From the NCBI GenBank assembly GCA_963924555.1, contig OZ004585.1, positions 310,001 through 374,000 on the forward strand: a stretch of DNA of 64,000 bases. Reading direction: 5' to 3'. Positions 11,015 through 21,637 of the stretch are shown piece after piece (positions within the stretch are counted from its first letter, which is position 1; each line of letters starts with the position of its first letter). The DNA is from Crambe crambe (taxonomy: Eukaryota > Porifera > Demospongiae > Poecilosclerida > Crambeidae). The notes under the pieces are model-generated. The model saw nothing but the letters and a program-made list of their open reading frames with translations. It made no database searches and had not been told where the DNA came from. The position numbers and the translations under genes are program-made.

Positions 11015-14000
11015 CCTTACTCCACTAGTTCCTGTGCGACGTCTTCCAGTGAGTACATCGAGGAATGTGGTTTTTCCGCAGCCAGAAGGCCCCATGATGC
11101 CAATCATTTCCCCCGGGTTGAAGTAGATGGAGATCCCCTTTAGGATCTCCTTAGTGATTGTCTTTTGGCAGCCACAGGCATTGTAAGATGGTTCGTCGTC
11201 CTCTATTGGAATAGGAGGCTAAAGGGGAGGGGAGGGGGAGGGGTTAAAGAGGAAGTGGTCAAGTGGGAAGGGGATAGAGGGGAGAGGGGATCAATGTACA
11301 TGCGTACCAATGGAGGAGGAGGAGGGGCTGGAGGGATCACACCTGGTGGAACAGAATAATTCCCCGGCTGGCCTTTATCCGCATCCTGGTCCAGATGGAC
11401 ACTCCGCTACAAGGAGAGCAGAAAAAATGTTAGTCTGAAAATACCTAGCTTATTTTCTAGTCGACTTACTCTGTTGTGGATGACACTGTCTCGTATCTGG
11501 AAGAGTCTGCTCTGCCTCTTCAGCAGACGAGACTGTCGACGACTGTTCAGTGATTTCTCAGCTAGAAAGAAAGGTAAATCACATAGCCACAACCTTTTAA
11601 TTAATCAGCCACATCCCTTTAATTAATTAGGCATACCTTTTCTGCTTGGCACTTATTGGATAGCCTTTTTGAAAGGAAGTGAATCATAATTAATTTGGTC
11701 ACAGAAGTCATTAAAACCACACCCCTTTAATTAATTTGGTCACAGCCTTTTACTTATTGGATAGCCTTTTGATGCTTATAATAAGCTCATTCAAAACACC
11801 ACTTAAAGCCAGGTTACACTCACCCTCATTGGCAGCCTTTTGCTGCTCGGTGAGCTCATTGAGGACAACAGCCTCAGTCTGGTCCTTTCGCTCATCCTTG
11901 ACTTGCTTGGTCTTGAAGGTGACGGTGTAGGTGAGGTCCAGGCAAGACACTGAGATGGCCGAGTTCTCGTCACACTCTGGGAACTACGAGAGAGAGATGG
12001 AGGGAGGGAGGGAGGGAGAAGGGGGAGAAGAAGGTTGGGACAAGGTGACGTTAAGTAAACCACGAACAATTATTCCACTTTCCTAGGCTCATCTAAACAA
12101 GCATCTTAATTGTCAAAACCAAGTATACTTTTAAGACCAAAATTCTTGGAAAAGACATGGCAAAGTGGGGGTGTGTTGATCTAAGGCCCTGGATATTATC
12201 CCTAAGTAAACATTGAACTCTCAAGCATCTTCAAAACAAGATGATGGATAACGCACTCAAAGAAATGGGGCAAGTCAGATCACAACAGGTGTTTTTCAAT
12301 ACACGTACGCCACACGTTGCGTTTATGTTTATAGTTATTCTGCTTATTGCTTAAAACAACAACTCTCCCTCTGATGACCAGTTGGCACGAGAGTTGATGC
12401 TTCATTACCATGCCATCAAAATCTCATCTCCCAGGGGGGACCATCAGTGTCGTTATTCAACCACATGCCATATGTCATGTTGTTGTTAAATATGACCCAC
12501 TGCTATGTAAATACACTTACTGAATATGTAGCTATGGGTTACCTGAGTTTTGCAGGTCAACTATTATTATGGTCAAAATGAAAAATCCCAAAGACAGTTA
12601 ACCTCAATGAAGGGCCACATCTCTGTATAGCAGGAGAATCAAACAACACCAAAATCATCTTTTAATTAATCCCCTTTGAAACCTCTAATTGGTTCCTTCA
12701 AAGGGCTGCTGATAGAAATATCGCTTCTTTTCAAGCCTTTACTTTTTGTATCGGTTTGCCTTTCTCCTTTGTGTTACTTTGAGTCAACTCCAGGACGTTT
12801 ACTTTCAAGTCAGACCCAAAAACAAAAGAATAAGTCGGGATGCTTCCACCTTAATTTCTATAGCACCTTTCCCAAGGCACCTCTCAAAACTCTCTTGAGG
12901 AACCTTAGTTTTCATGAACAAAGTGGTTGGGCTAGGCCTAGGGTGGGGGGGGGGGGGGGGGGGGGGGGTGTAGGGCTACAGAGGTGGGCCCTGTAACCTC
13001 TAATATGTACCTGCAGTACAGACTCTTGTCCAATCAGCTCCTCGTCGAGTGAGTCCAGGTAATTATCCTGCTTCTTCTCCAGTCGATACAACCACAATAC
13101 AAAAGCAGTCTTCATGCAGAGACAGATGAGAGCCAATCCAATCACAAGTCCCGCGATCACTGCTTTGGCTGCCACTGGCCAGTTGTTAGAAGTGAGGTCA
13201 CCAAGGGTGAAGCGGTCTGGACACATGGTATTGCATTGTGGCCCCTGGCAAGTGTCAAAGAACCGGACATTGTTACTGGAGTTGTACCACATGCGCAGGG
13301 CGGAGATGGTACTCAAATGAGTGTTATTGAGGGACGAAAGGTTTTCGTTCCAACGTCCTGAGGCTATAGAGTGGCTGCAAAGTGGGAGAAAGGGAGGGGA
13401 CGTAAGAGAGGAAGGGAGTGGCATAATGGTGGGTATGACAAAAGGGAGGTAAAGAGGAGGGATGGTGGGTGTGGCAAAGGGGGAGGGGATGTGACACACA
13501 GGGAGCAGAAGTGGCATATGGAGTGGAGGGTATGGGTAAAAGGGGAGGGCAAAGGGTGTGACCAATGAAGGGGTGTGGTCAGGGGCAGAAAGAGGGTGTG
13601 GCAAAGGGGAGGGGTGAGAGGATGTTGATATGGCAACTCAGAAATTCAATACTTCTGGAACAGGATGGGGGGGAGTAGTTTTCAGGGAAATGGTACTTAT
13701 TAAGGCTTATGTAGGGATGCATGTTTGCAATTCATGAAAAGGAAAGAATCACATTAAAGATGTAGAAGGGAAAGTCTCTCTCGTCTCACTCTCTCTCTTT
13801 CATCTTTCCCTCACACACACACTCCCTCTCCTCAGCTAGACTACTGTGTGTATGTATGTATGTATGTATGTCTGTATGTATGTATGTATGTATGTAAAGA
13901 GGGTAATAGTGAAATTTGATCTTAAGTAAGGACATCAATTGTCTCAACCACCACCAGGAAGTATTAAGGAAACAAACCTTAAACTTCACACTACTTTAAT

Positions 14001-16580
14001 ACCTCTCCAATACAAGAGCCATGAAGGTTATGCTAAGGACTTTATCTCATTATCAGTTGATGGACAGACCCAACTCCTCCATTCTTTTCTTCACTGTTCA
14101 CACTTAGTTAAGTGCGTACCACCTCTCTAAACTACCATCTCTCTAAACTACCATATCTCTCTCTCTCTCTAAACTACTACCTCTTTAAACTACCATCTCT
14201 CTCTAAACTACCACCTCTCTAAACTACCATCTCTCTTATTTATTCCAATTGAAGAGCCAAGAAAAAATTTATACGTATGGATGGTCAGAACGTCTGATTA
14301 GCTCTCAAATTAGAGTGATGCATCACTTAGAAAGAATGCGTGAGAGTGAAGTCTTCATCACAAAAAATTAATACAGTAGTTCAGATAATACAGTGGAAGT
14401 CTGCACTGGGGACACCTCTATACTGCAGGACAATTTCCAAGGTCTCAAAGTGTCCACAATAGGGAATTATTTTCAGCCATGGCCGAATGGTCAGGAATAA
14501 CAAACAGGAAAGATAAGATATTTACTGAGCATACAGCAAATGTAATTGCCATGAATAGGACCAATTGGTCCATATAATTAAATTTGGTACGGTCCATTAA
14601 GCAATGCATTGCAATGCAATATCAGAGGTCCCAACTCTTCATTCCTAGAAAGAGACGCTTTGTTCCTAGAAAGAGATGTAATCTCTTCCTAGAAAGAGAG
14701 GCTCTTGAATGACTACAATCAACTCTAACGATATTAAATTCTCAGCTATGAGTTGACTGCATACCTGAAGCTGCCAAGTCCTCTAGTGAACTCGATGGAA
14801 GAATTTCCAAAAACTGATCCATCTCCCCCCCAGAGGGTTGAAGTGGCAAAGTACACGTGTTGGAAGCACTGCGTCAGGTAGTAACTCAGAAACGACACCT
14901 GCAAGTATCATGGCACATGAATATCATGTGATCTCAAACTATGGTCCATGATCCACAAAACTAAAACACAATCTTCAATTTAGAAATTTTGTTATGCTGA
15001 ATTAATGTACTATTCCTTCAAATTTCCCTAACAGTTTGACATATTGCTTAAAGTACTCACTGAAGTGTATGTCTCTGAGAGAGTGGTGTTCATCACTCCG
15101 CCATACTCTCCCACAATGCGCAGGAGACGGATGAGAAAGTCTGTGGTTGCGGTCTGGTTGCTGGCATCGATGGATTCCAAATCTGTAATACCCGCCAAGG
15201 AAGGAGCAAGAAGGAACGCATCGTACACGCTAGTCAGTAGGAACGTTCGCTGTCCACCCTCAGGAAAGAACGCTAGTTGTCCTGATTGGTTTCTCATCGT
15301 CATGACACAGCTAGCAGAGATGCAGCAAGGGTATCCGAGGTCGGTGTTGGCACATGAGGGGTGGCTTGCAAGGAGACCCACCAGACGGTTGCGAGTGGCA
15401 TTGCGAGTTGATTGGTTGTCTTGGGAGGTGACGCCGTTGAAGATTCGGAGGATGTTATCCTGGAAGTTGATGAACCACGAGGAATCGGCGATAAGGAGGA
15501 GGTTGGCCCCCGACGGCATTTCCTCTCGCACCCACTGGGCCAAGTTAATGGCTCCCAAGCCTCCTGCACTGGATCCCCCTGCATCAACCACACATACATA
15601 CATTCGTAACATATCATTAGTCCCAACCCCTCCCACAAATATCTAATACTTTTGTTGTTGTTAAAGCCATGGATGATTGTAGTTGTGCCCTCCCTTCTCC
15701 AATATCTATTGTTGTTATTGTTATTGTTATCATTGTTATTGAAAGCCATGGATAATTACGTAGCCATGCCCTTATAATTCCACCTTGAAGTTATCCAATA
15801 TTTGTTGTTGTTGTTGTTGTTGTTGTTGTTGATATACAACAATTAATAAATCGATAGGGCCACATCCCATATTATTAACTGACAGAGGAATGGGCTCGGG
15901 ACATCTATCCAACATGATTAATTCAGTTAGACAATGTTCAGCAGATACATTGCAATCTACATAGTCATAGTCTAGAATCCTCAAATTCTCTACATCACAA
16001 GAGAGTGTTTGTTATTACCTCTCTTATGGTAAGTTCAAATTTGGTCAAGACTCCGTTAGTAACCTCACACTTGAGGTCAAAAACAAAAGTAATATTATTT
16101 TGTAAATATTATGTAAACTGACCCAGTATGATCTCGGAGGCTACATTCATGCCGAGGCCCAGCAGCTGGTTGAAAATGCTCTGGAATATGATCTTCCCTC
16201 GGAAGGCAAACTGTAATTGGGGAGAGTCTGGCTGGTAACCGAAACAGTCCAAGTCTGAGCAATCGCAACTGGAATTCGGATGCGTTGGTAAAACTTCACT
16301 GGCCAGCCACAAATCGCTGCTGCAGTATGGAATGAGAACGTGATTATGAGCGTAGAAATCAGGATTTTGGTCCTGATTCGTGCTGAGTAGGTCTCTGCCT
16401 TTAATGGAGAAGTTTGTGCCGAAGCTAGTGCTGTTTCTAAAGCACATCATTGACGTCATGAGGGGATTGACGTAGCTCTCGTATGGATTGCTTCTGTGAT
16501 TATTGAAAACCACTTGGGGGTTAAAGTTTCCAAAGGGATCATCAGCACTTATTGAGTTACCATTACCAGTATCACGAACC

Positions 16581-16664
<84 letters not shown>

Positions 16665-19649
16665 ACAATAATTTATATATGCCAAGCTGATCTGTCTTTT
16701 GTGATCTCTGTCAGAAGACTCAACACTCACATGAGATGCATTAGTTTTGTCATTCAGATCATTGCTGCATACTTTTTTAATGAATAGAAATTTTAAAAAT
16801 TCAAAACAGAATGAAAAGTATGCTTTCATTGGAAGGAAATTACTACGTGATTGAAGCAATTTCTCAAATTTTATTGGATGTCAATAAGTCTCCTACGACA
16901 TTAACATGGTACACATGCAAGCCTTCTCCACACCACACGTGCACTGGCCATCAGCTCCACTACACCTCAACCATCAGCTCCACTAAGCCTTCTCCACACC
17001 CTACACCCTGGCCATCAGCTCCACTACATTCTGTTCTCCAATGAAGGCATAAGTAGCCAGCCTTACCCATACCCTCAATGCCCCCTCGCATCCATGCAGG
17101 CCGGCCCACTTTACGAGGCTACCATACCCATGCAAGGCACTTTACTAAAGTGTGTCACACAGAGATGTCACAACTTTGGGAAAACATGATGATCTTGGGA
17201 TGTTTTTTTTCTTCTTCAAGATGGCATATGATAAGATGCTAGCTCTTGGGAAGGATGTCACCATAGCAATGAGGAGATGGGTATGATAAGATAATGTCAC
17301 GTCTGACGTTTGGGCCTGGTGCTCAGGCCTTCCTCAGGGGATACAATCACAAAACTGAAACACACACACACACAACACACACGGTGAGATGACTTATAAA
17401 GGCTTAGCCAGCTGACGTAATATGTGATGCATGCCTGGTTATGATAAGGTAGTATAGTGGGGGTGAAATTTCACAAGGAAGCCTAAAACCATGGATACTT
17501 CATATCATGACATATTAATTATCGCACCTGAAGAGGAGGGCTTAAAAGAAAGGGTGGTTTGCTTGAGGCCAACCATTGTCCCCCATGTCAGATTTATGTG
17601 GGGTAGAATTTCCTGTTTTTTTTGTAGTATAACTCAACTTAATTTCCAGTGGTACATACTGTGAAACTTGTATTCAGAGATCATTAAGACCACCTTGGTT
17701 ATATGACTGTCCCTATGGTGCTCGTACCATTGATTTTGACCCTCTGTAAAGAGACCATCTCGTACCCTATTCAGAGACCACCTCTCTTTAAAGACCACCT
17801 TGGTTATGTCCTTGTATACCACCTCCATTAAGAGACCACCTTTTGGTGGCCCAGAGGTGGTCGCTACGGAGACGAGAGAATAAAGGGTGTGGCCAGCTAG
17901 CCATGGAATTAGAAGACATGAGGTGCACTTAGAGACAATAGGAGGTGCGAAATTACCACCAAAGAGCATTGTCGCTTAATGAAGATGAAAAAGATGTAGT
18001 CAATGAGATGAAAGAAGGTGTAAATCTGAGGGTGTCATTGTCAGCGATGAGTTAATTATTTATTAATGAGGTCAAGACGCACTTGAAATAGTTCATCCTC
18101 TTTATTGAAATCATAGGAAGCAGTTATCATGTTGGGGACACAACCTCTGACACTTTATACCAGATCATACTATATACTAGGACATCTCATACCACACTAG
18201 GACATCTCACGTACAGGACACAAGGACGTACACCTGTACGTACGTATCACATGTATATATAATAGGATACTAATTCATGTGATACAGAAGCCATGCATTG
18301 GCGTCACACTTAAAAATTAGTCGTCTAGTCCTTTCATCAGATACCAGCATCTCCTACCTACTGATCCAGCAGTAATTTTAGTTTCTGAGCCTAGCTGCCG
18401 AAAATACTTGGATTTGGATGAAAAGTATATCTGGTAAGAAAATTCACAGAGACTCTAGCTGAGATGCTTTCTAGGGATAGAGGATGCATGTCACATTCAA
18501 TACTTATTCGATTCTTGTTAATCTTGAAATACAAGCTGAGGAATCAACAAGCTATGTATGTGTGTACAGAGAGAAACCCTATCAATAAATAATATTTATC
18601 GAGCTAGTCACTGACTTTATATTCATAACTTTAAGGGTAAAGTTCAAGGCTCACAGCTGCACCTCAAGCTCACATGCACACGATATACACAGTACACACG
18701 ATATACACAGTACACACGCAAAAATGTGCAGAGTTGCACATGCGCAACATGATACAGCTGCTTTGTGGTTAAATTCCCAGCGACCATCTTACACCTAGCC
18801 ATCTTGTAGCTTTTGACTGTGGCCAGTACTACATCCTACCTCTAAGCTGTAGTATAATGATTGATTATTAATGTGAGTTATGGAGTTATCAATAATTTAT
18901 CTTACATATAAGGTAGCTTTTATCAGATGGGCTGAGATTGTAACAAAAACATTCACAGAGCACCAGCTGCCAGCTGGCTGGCCACCCCAACTAATATGCT
19001 CCATTGATTATTTTCTCAGGTGCAAAATTGCTTCAGAAAAAGTAATGGGGCTGGACTTAAAGTAAGTACAATATTGCTTCAGAAAAAGTAATGGGGCTGG
19101 AATCAAAGTAAGTACAATATTGCTTCAGAAAAAGTAATGGGGCTGGACTCAAAGTAAGTACAATATTGCTTCAGAAAAAGTAATGGGGCTGGAGTCAAAG
19201 TAAATACGATGTGTAGTTTATAGTAATAACATTAATAAGCAATAAGCAGCTAAAAGAATAACAAAACATGTGCCTTCAAATTCCAGGTGTGAAAACTAAC
19301 CATATACTTCCAACTATTGTTACACGAATCTGCATCAGCACCTTGGAAGTAACTAGGACAACTCATTAACACCTCGACTTACTTGACGGTTGAAGAAGCG
19401 TCGGTTGCAAGTCTCGTTAGAGTAACATAAGCTCCCACTCTCCAGGAAGATGATCCACTTATTCGAATTAGAATTCCTCCTCAGGAAAAAACCAGCCCTT
19501 GTGAAGTCATTGCACACAGCACTCTCATTTGAAGCTAGGTTCCATCGCATAACTTCTTCACCAGCACTCTGCGCGCAGAAATGCCCTCCCAAAAGTAGAA
19601 AGAAGCATAGCCCTAGCAGAAGGTTGCAGGGAAACTGCGATCCCTCCAT
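3649..19649 (-). CDS. Fusion protein: Notum/pectinacetylesterase-like ectodomain + ABCG half-transporter + long tail
   Basis: Twenty-one exons join in phase to about 1,898 residues: 19383-19649, 16123-16579, 15061-15578, 14765-14898, 13011-13374, 11824-11983, 11470-11561, 11341-11406, 11021-11218, 10745-10948, 10281-10422, 9701-9846, 8917-9031, 8508-8698, 7824-7950, 7506-7753, 6987-7189, 6073-6250, 5896-6005, 4521-5615 and 3649-4330. Residues 1-30 are a signal peptide. About 35-540 are a Notum/PAE-type alpha/beta hydrolase with GGSSAGG (nucleophile near 244), SVYDAF (likely Asp) and CFQHVY (candidate His). A membrane helix follows near 525-550. The ABCG ATPase has GPSGCGKTT, LSGGQKKR, IIFLDEP and TIHQPR, all intact. 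Six membrane segments and a Cys-bearing last loop (CTGSQIVC) follow. The last ~600 residues are Ser/Lys/Glu-rich and look disordered. Topology is consistent: hydrolase outside, ATPase and tail inside. Substrate unknown. The donor after exon 8 (GGT|gtgatc) is weak. Confidence 0.8.
4374..4462. repeat. Short degenerate repeat of the unit ACCTCTAAATAAAGG
   Basis: Four to five imperfect copies of a ~20 bp unit (AACCTCCCAATAAAGGAC, AACCTCTATATAAAATAC, AACCTCTAAATATAGCAC, AACCTCTAAATAAAGGGC). The unit resembles the inside of family-A MITEs, so this is probably a decayed or expanded piece of one. It lies in the last intron of the fusion gene. Confidence 0.5.
6364..6813. mobile_element. Foldback element with ~80 bp inverted arms
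   Basis: The left arm starts TTTGAACTAGTCTCATGAAC and the right arm ends CACGAGACTAGGTTTGAACC. Both arms hold GGGTCTGGTGAGTGTGCTAT or its complement and then CCAGTTTTGTTGCA. The ~280 bp between the arms has no reading frame of note. It sits in an intron of the fusion gene. A similar end (TAGTCTCGCGAGCCAGAC) occurs near 19894, upstream of the same gene. Confidence 0.7.
7200..7500 (-). repeat. ~300 bp polypyrimidine tract (CCTCCC/CCCTCC on the gene strand) ending at a 3' splice site
   Basis: Nearly pure purine on the plus strand (GGGAGG, GAGGAGG, GGAGGAAGG units), so nearly pure pyrimidine on the transcribed gene's sense strand. It occupies almost all of the intron between two transporter exons and abuts the acceptor at 7190. 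Long overlapping reading frames here are composition artefacts. Confidence 0.8.
8229..8381 (+). mobile_element. MITE, family A, in a fusion-gene intron
   Basis: A clean copy with both ends: TACAGTGGAACCTCC at the left and GGAGGTTCCAATGTA at the right, both flanked by TA. TA flanks and this inverted end suggest a Tc1/mariner or pogo-like source. Confidence 0.75.
9125..9180 (-). ncRNA. Hammerhead ribozyme-like motif, copy 1
   Basis: On the minus strand the order is CACC, CTGATGA, a stem, GAAAC, GTT, GGTG. The catalytic boxes CUGAUGA and GAAA are exact. Between them AGGCTAGAGTATTCTGGTC folds into a 7 bp stem II (two G-U pairs) with a short loop. ACGU after GAA can act as the minimal palindromic stem III seen in Penelope-like and retrozyme hammerheads. 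GGTG and CACC can pair to start stem I, with the cleavable U between. Folding was done by hand. Confidence 0.55.
9340..9395 (+). ncRNA. Hammerhead-like motif, copy 2 (degenerate core)
   Basis: The inverted partner of copy 1 on the plus strand. It keeps stem II (GGCTAGAGTATTCTGGTC) and the GAAACGTTGGTGG side but has CTGAAGG where copy 1 has CTGATGAAGG, so the core is incomplete and it is probably inactive. Confidence 0.5.
9920..10045. repeat. Minisatellite of ACATGCAGAAT / ACATGCACAAC units
   Basis: About nine tandem units of 11 bp alternating between ACATGCAGAAT and ACATGCACAAC, inside an intron of the fusion gene. Simple slippage-type repeat. Confidence 0.75.
10103..10258 (+). mobile_element. 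MITE, family A (partly decayed)
   Basis: Runs from AAACTCTGATAAAAGGACAC to GGGTTCCACTGTTG with the usual internal blocks (GAAAGAGGACAA, TACAAAATAACCT, CCCAAATGTGTCCATTAG). The left end is lost. Abuts the exon carrying Walker B. Confidence 0.65.
10474..10656 (+). mobile_element. MITE, family A (both ends present)
   Basis: Left end TACAGTGGAATCATTGATAG, right end CAGAGGTTCCACTGTA. The full internal order is present, including TATACAAAATAACCTCCAAA and GGATGGGTCCCAAAT. Only about 220 bases from the preceding copy, in the next intron. Confidence 0.75.
12945..12968. repeat. Poly-G run (24 bases)
   Basis: Uninterrupted G run in the intron between the hydrolase-TM exon and the first ATPase exon. 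Such runs are assembly-sensitive and can form G-quadruplexes; the exact length is unreliable. Confidence 0.7.
13848..13895. repeat. (TGTA)n microsatellite
   Basis: About ten TGTA/TGTC units in the intron before the hydrolase-TM exon. Nothing else is recognisable around it. Confidence 0.75.
14389..14465 (+). mobile_element. MITE, family B (short copy)
   Basis: Begins ACAGTGGAAGTCTGCACTGG and continues GGACACCTCTATACTG and AAAGTGTCCACAATAGGG. The same GACACCTCTATACTGAGGAC/GTGTCCACAATAGAGAGG text recurs at 58303-58450 and 61709-61800. The ends resemble family A but the body differs. Confidence 0.55.
16584..16661. repeat. (GA)n microsatellite at an acceptor
   Basis: About 39 GA units on the plus strand, so (CT)n on the gene strand, ending at the CTGTAG acceptor of fusion-gene exon 2 (16579). 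It forms the whole polypyrimidine tract of that 2.8 kb first intron. Confidence 0.85.
17298..17345 (-). ncRNA. Hammerhead-like motif, third locus (degenerate core)
   Basis: On the minus strand the order is CTGAGGA, then AGGCCTGAGCACCAGGCC, then CAAACGTC. Stem II (GGCCTG/CAGGCC, 6 bp) is perfect. Both catalytic boxes differ from consensus by one base (CUGAUGA, GAAA). Position and spacing are as in the copy at 9125-9180, so it looks like a decayed relative. It lies in intron 1 of the fusion gene. Confidence 0.4.
17640..17870. mobile_element. Short repetitive element rich in AGACCACCT units
   Basis: Contains GAGATCATTAAGACCACC, AAAGAGACCATCTCGTACCC, TCAGAGACCACCTCTC and TTAAGAGACCACCTTTTGG, and starts near CCAGTGGTACATACTGTG. 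It looks like another small dispersed element of the MITE kind, but no second copy was seen here, so the family is not assigned. Confidence 0.35.
19027..19204. repeat. Tandem repeat, four copies of a 46 bp unit
   Basis: TTGCTTCAGAAAAAGTAATG starts at 19028, 19074, 19120 and 19166, a strict 46 bp period with one or two differences per copy. Each unit ends AAAGTAAGTACAATA. It lies in intron 1 of the fusion gene. The GTAAGT in each unit resembles a donor site on the opposite strand only. Confidence 0.85.
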
Positions 19650-20894
19650 GATTGCTTTACTAATAGTAGATCTAGCTAGCTAGGCAGAGCTAAAACTAGC
19701 CAGTTTGCTGAAAAAGATCACTCGGCCGTAGTAGCTTATGAAGTATCACTCAGAGATCAAATAGAAATGCTGGACTGAGCTGGTTTAACTGAACTGGGAC
19801 GCCCGAGTACAGAGCGTGGCTACTAAATAATTGCTTGTGTGGGTGTGATCATCGACCGGCCAGATGAATACCTTTCACCCGCCACCTAATAGTCTCGCGA
19901 GCCAGACGTATTCCGCAAATACGTCTGGTTGTACAGCGTTTGCATGGTATTGCGAGAACACTACCTGCCACTCCCACCAGCTTGTTAGCAAACATAACAA
20001 AGTTACTACTTCCAAGCTAACAGAGTGTCTTGCTCCCTTGGTTGCCTGGTCATGTCAAGGGACATCTTAAACATTACAATTTCAATTAACTACAGTACAC
20101 CTAGTCCAGCCATGCAAAAAGAAAAGCAATTTATACATCAGCATCCTTGCTTCCATTCTTCAGAGGTTCAATTTGTATTAGATGTATCTAATAGGGAGAG
20201 AGGTTCCAATGTATTTGGTAGCAGGAGAAAGATTTTCTGGCTGGTTTTGTAAGAACCTATAATAATTATATGGGGCAAATGCTGTCACAAGAATCACACT
20301 GGGTTATACATCTACTAGGTATGGGGAAAAACATGACCACTCCCTTGCCTCTAGCTATAATTATAATTAGCTATGACCTCTGGATCTGCACCCTTCATGT
20401 GATTCCAACTGCCTGGCCAGATCTTGTGTACAAGGATACAAGATATCAAATTCCAAGTAGTTTCATATTCCATGGGGTTTCTGTGTGTACTGCCAAAGTC
20501 TATGTGTAGTGAAAATGAGTCGTGTGTGCCTAATTCAGCAATGTAATATCTACCTAGGGTCACTCCCTTGTCTGAAAAGAGCAATACTTAAAAAAAATTT
20601 TTTCATGCAATACTAGTTGATGTATAGTATAAATAACTGATACAGTTTGCACTCTCTTTTCTATGATTAGGAATATTAAATTAAAATTTTCTAGAAATAA
20701 ATCATATTAATGTCGGGAGGACCATCCTTGCTCTGGCATGGTTTGTATGCAGCTACCTGTTGCCATATCCAGTGGAACTCTACAGAACAGGAAAATAGAA
20801 CAAAAACAGTATGTATGGAATGTTATCACAACCAGATTATATTCAGTCAGAGCTATATAGAGATAACAAATATCCAGAACCCTTACATAGCTAC
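19650..20894. promoter_or_regulatory. Intergenic: promoter side of the NOTUM-ABCG fusion and 3' side of XRN2
   Basis: 1.25 kb between the fusion gene's ATG and the XRN2 stop, both minus strand. A perfect 10 bp inverted repeat (CCAGACGTAT/ATACGTCTGG) lies near 19910-19935, preceded by TAGTCTCGCGAGCCAGAC, which matches the end of the foldback element at 6364-6813. No believable gene was found. Confidence 0.45.
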
Positions 20895-21556
20895 TTAAAG
20901 AAATTTCCCCAGGGTTGAATGGAGTTCGTTTTGCCCTTTATTCTTCTCCCCTATAATACATACATTGCCATGCTGCTGATTCCTAGGGGGGAGGAAACGC
21001 TGCTGCCGGGGGTCTCGAGTGGCCGTGCCCCTGGGGGTGTGGCTGGGATAGGACTGCCGACTGTTGTATTGAGGGGAGGAGTATTGGTCATAGGGAGACT
21101 GGTGGTGCTGCTGCTGGTGGTACTGTGGTTGTTTTGGTTGTTGTTGGTAGGAGGGTCTTGGTGACCTCCAATTAGCAGTAGAGGGACCTGGAGGGGCTAT
21201 CATAAAACAATGCAAAATTTTCAATACTTTGCGCTAAATCACAAATTTTCTTCACAAAATATATACACACTGATTAGTTTTTTCTATTTTTCTGATTATC
21301 TTACTTCCATAGTAATTTCCATCAGAGTGACTCCTGGACACATTCCCATATTTGGAATTGGCTTCAGGTCCCTCGTTGCCAAACCCCCTGAAGCCGTGAC
21401 TAGCCCCCTGGGAACTGTACATCTCTCCACGACTGCTAGAATATGATCCACCCTGGTCATAACCTTGGTAATCACCACCACGCCTCCCAGTGTTTGGGAA
21501 TTGGTGGTCGTTATATCTTTGATGTCGGGGATCAGAGAGAGAGTGACTATGAGAAA

Positions 21557-21637
<81 letters not shown>

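Noticed and set aside
12912-13604. A 230-residue frame around the hydrolase-TM exon
   Set aside because: Only the middle (13011-13374) is exon. The ends read through the acceptor into CT-rich intron and through the donor into the poly-G tract.
16503-16859. Arg-Glu or Ser-Leu repeat proteins from GA/CT microsatellites
   Set aside because: Pure microsatellite translations. The same applies at 21443, 21296, 55874-56168 and 58643-58992.
19027-19204. CRISPR-like regular repeat
   Set aside because: The units are contiguous with no unique spacers: an ordinary 46 bp tandem repeat in an animal intron.
20270-20584. Small frames in the fusion/XRN2 intergenic region
   Set aside because: No homology recognised, low-complexity AT-rich context and no splice-supported extension.
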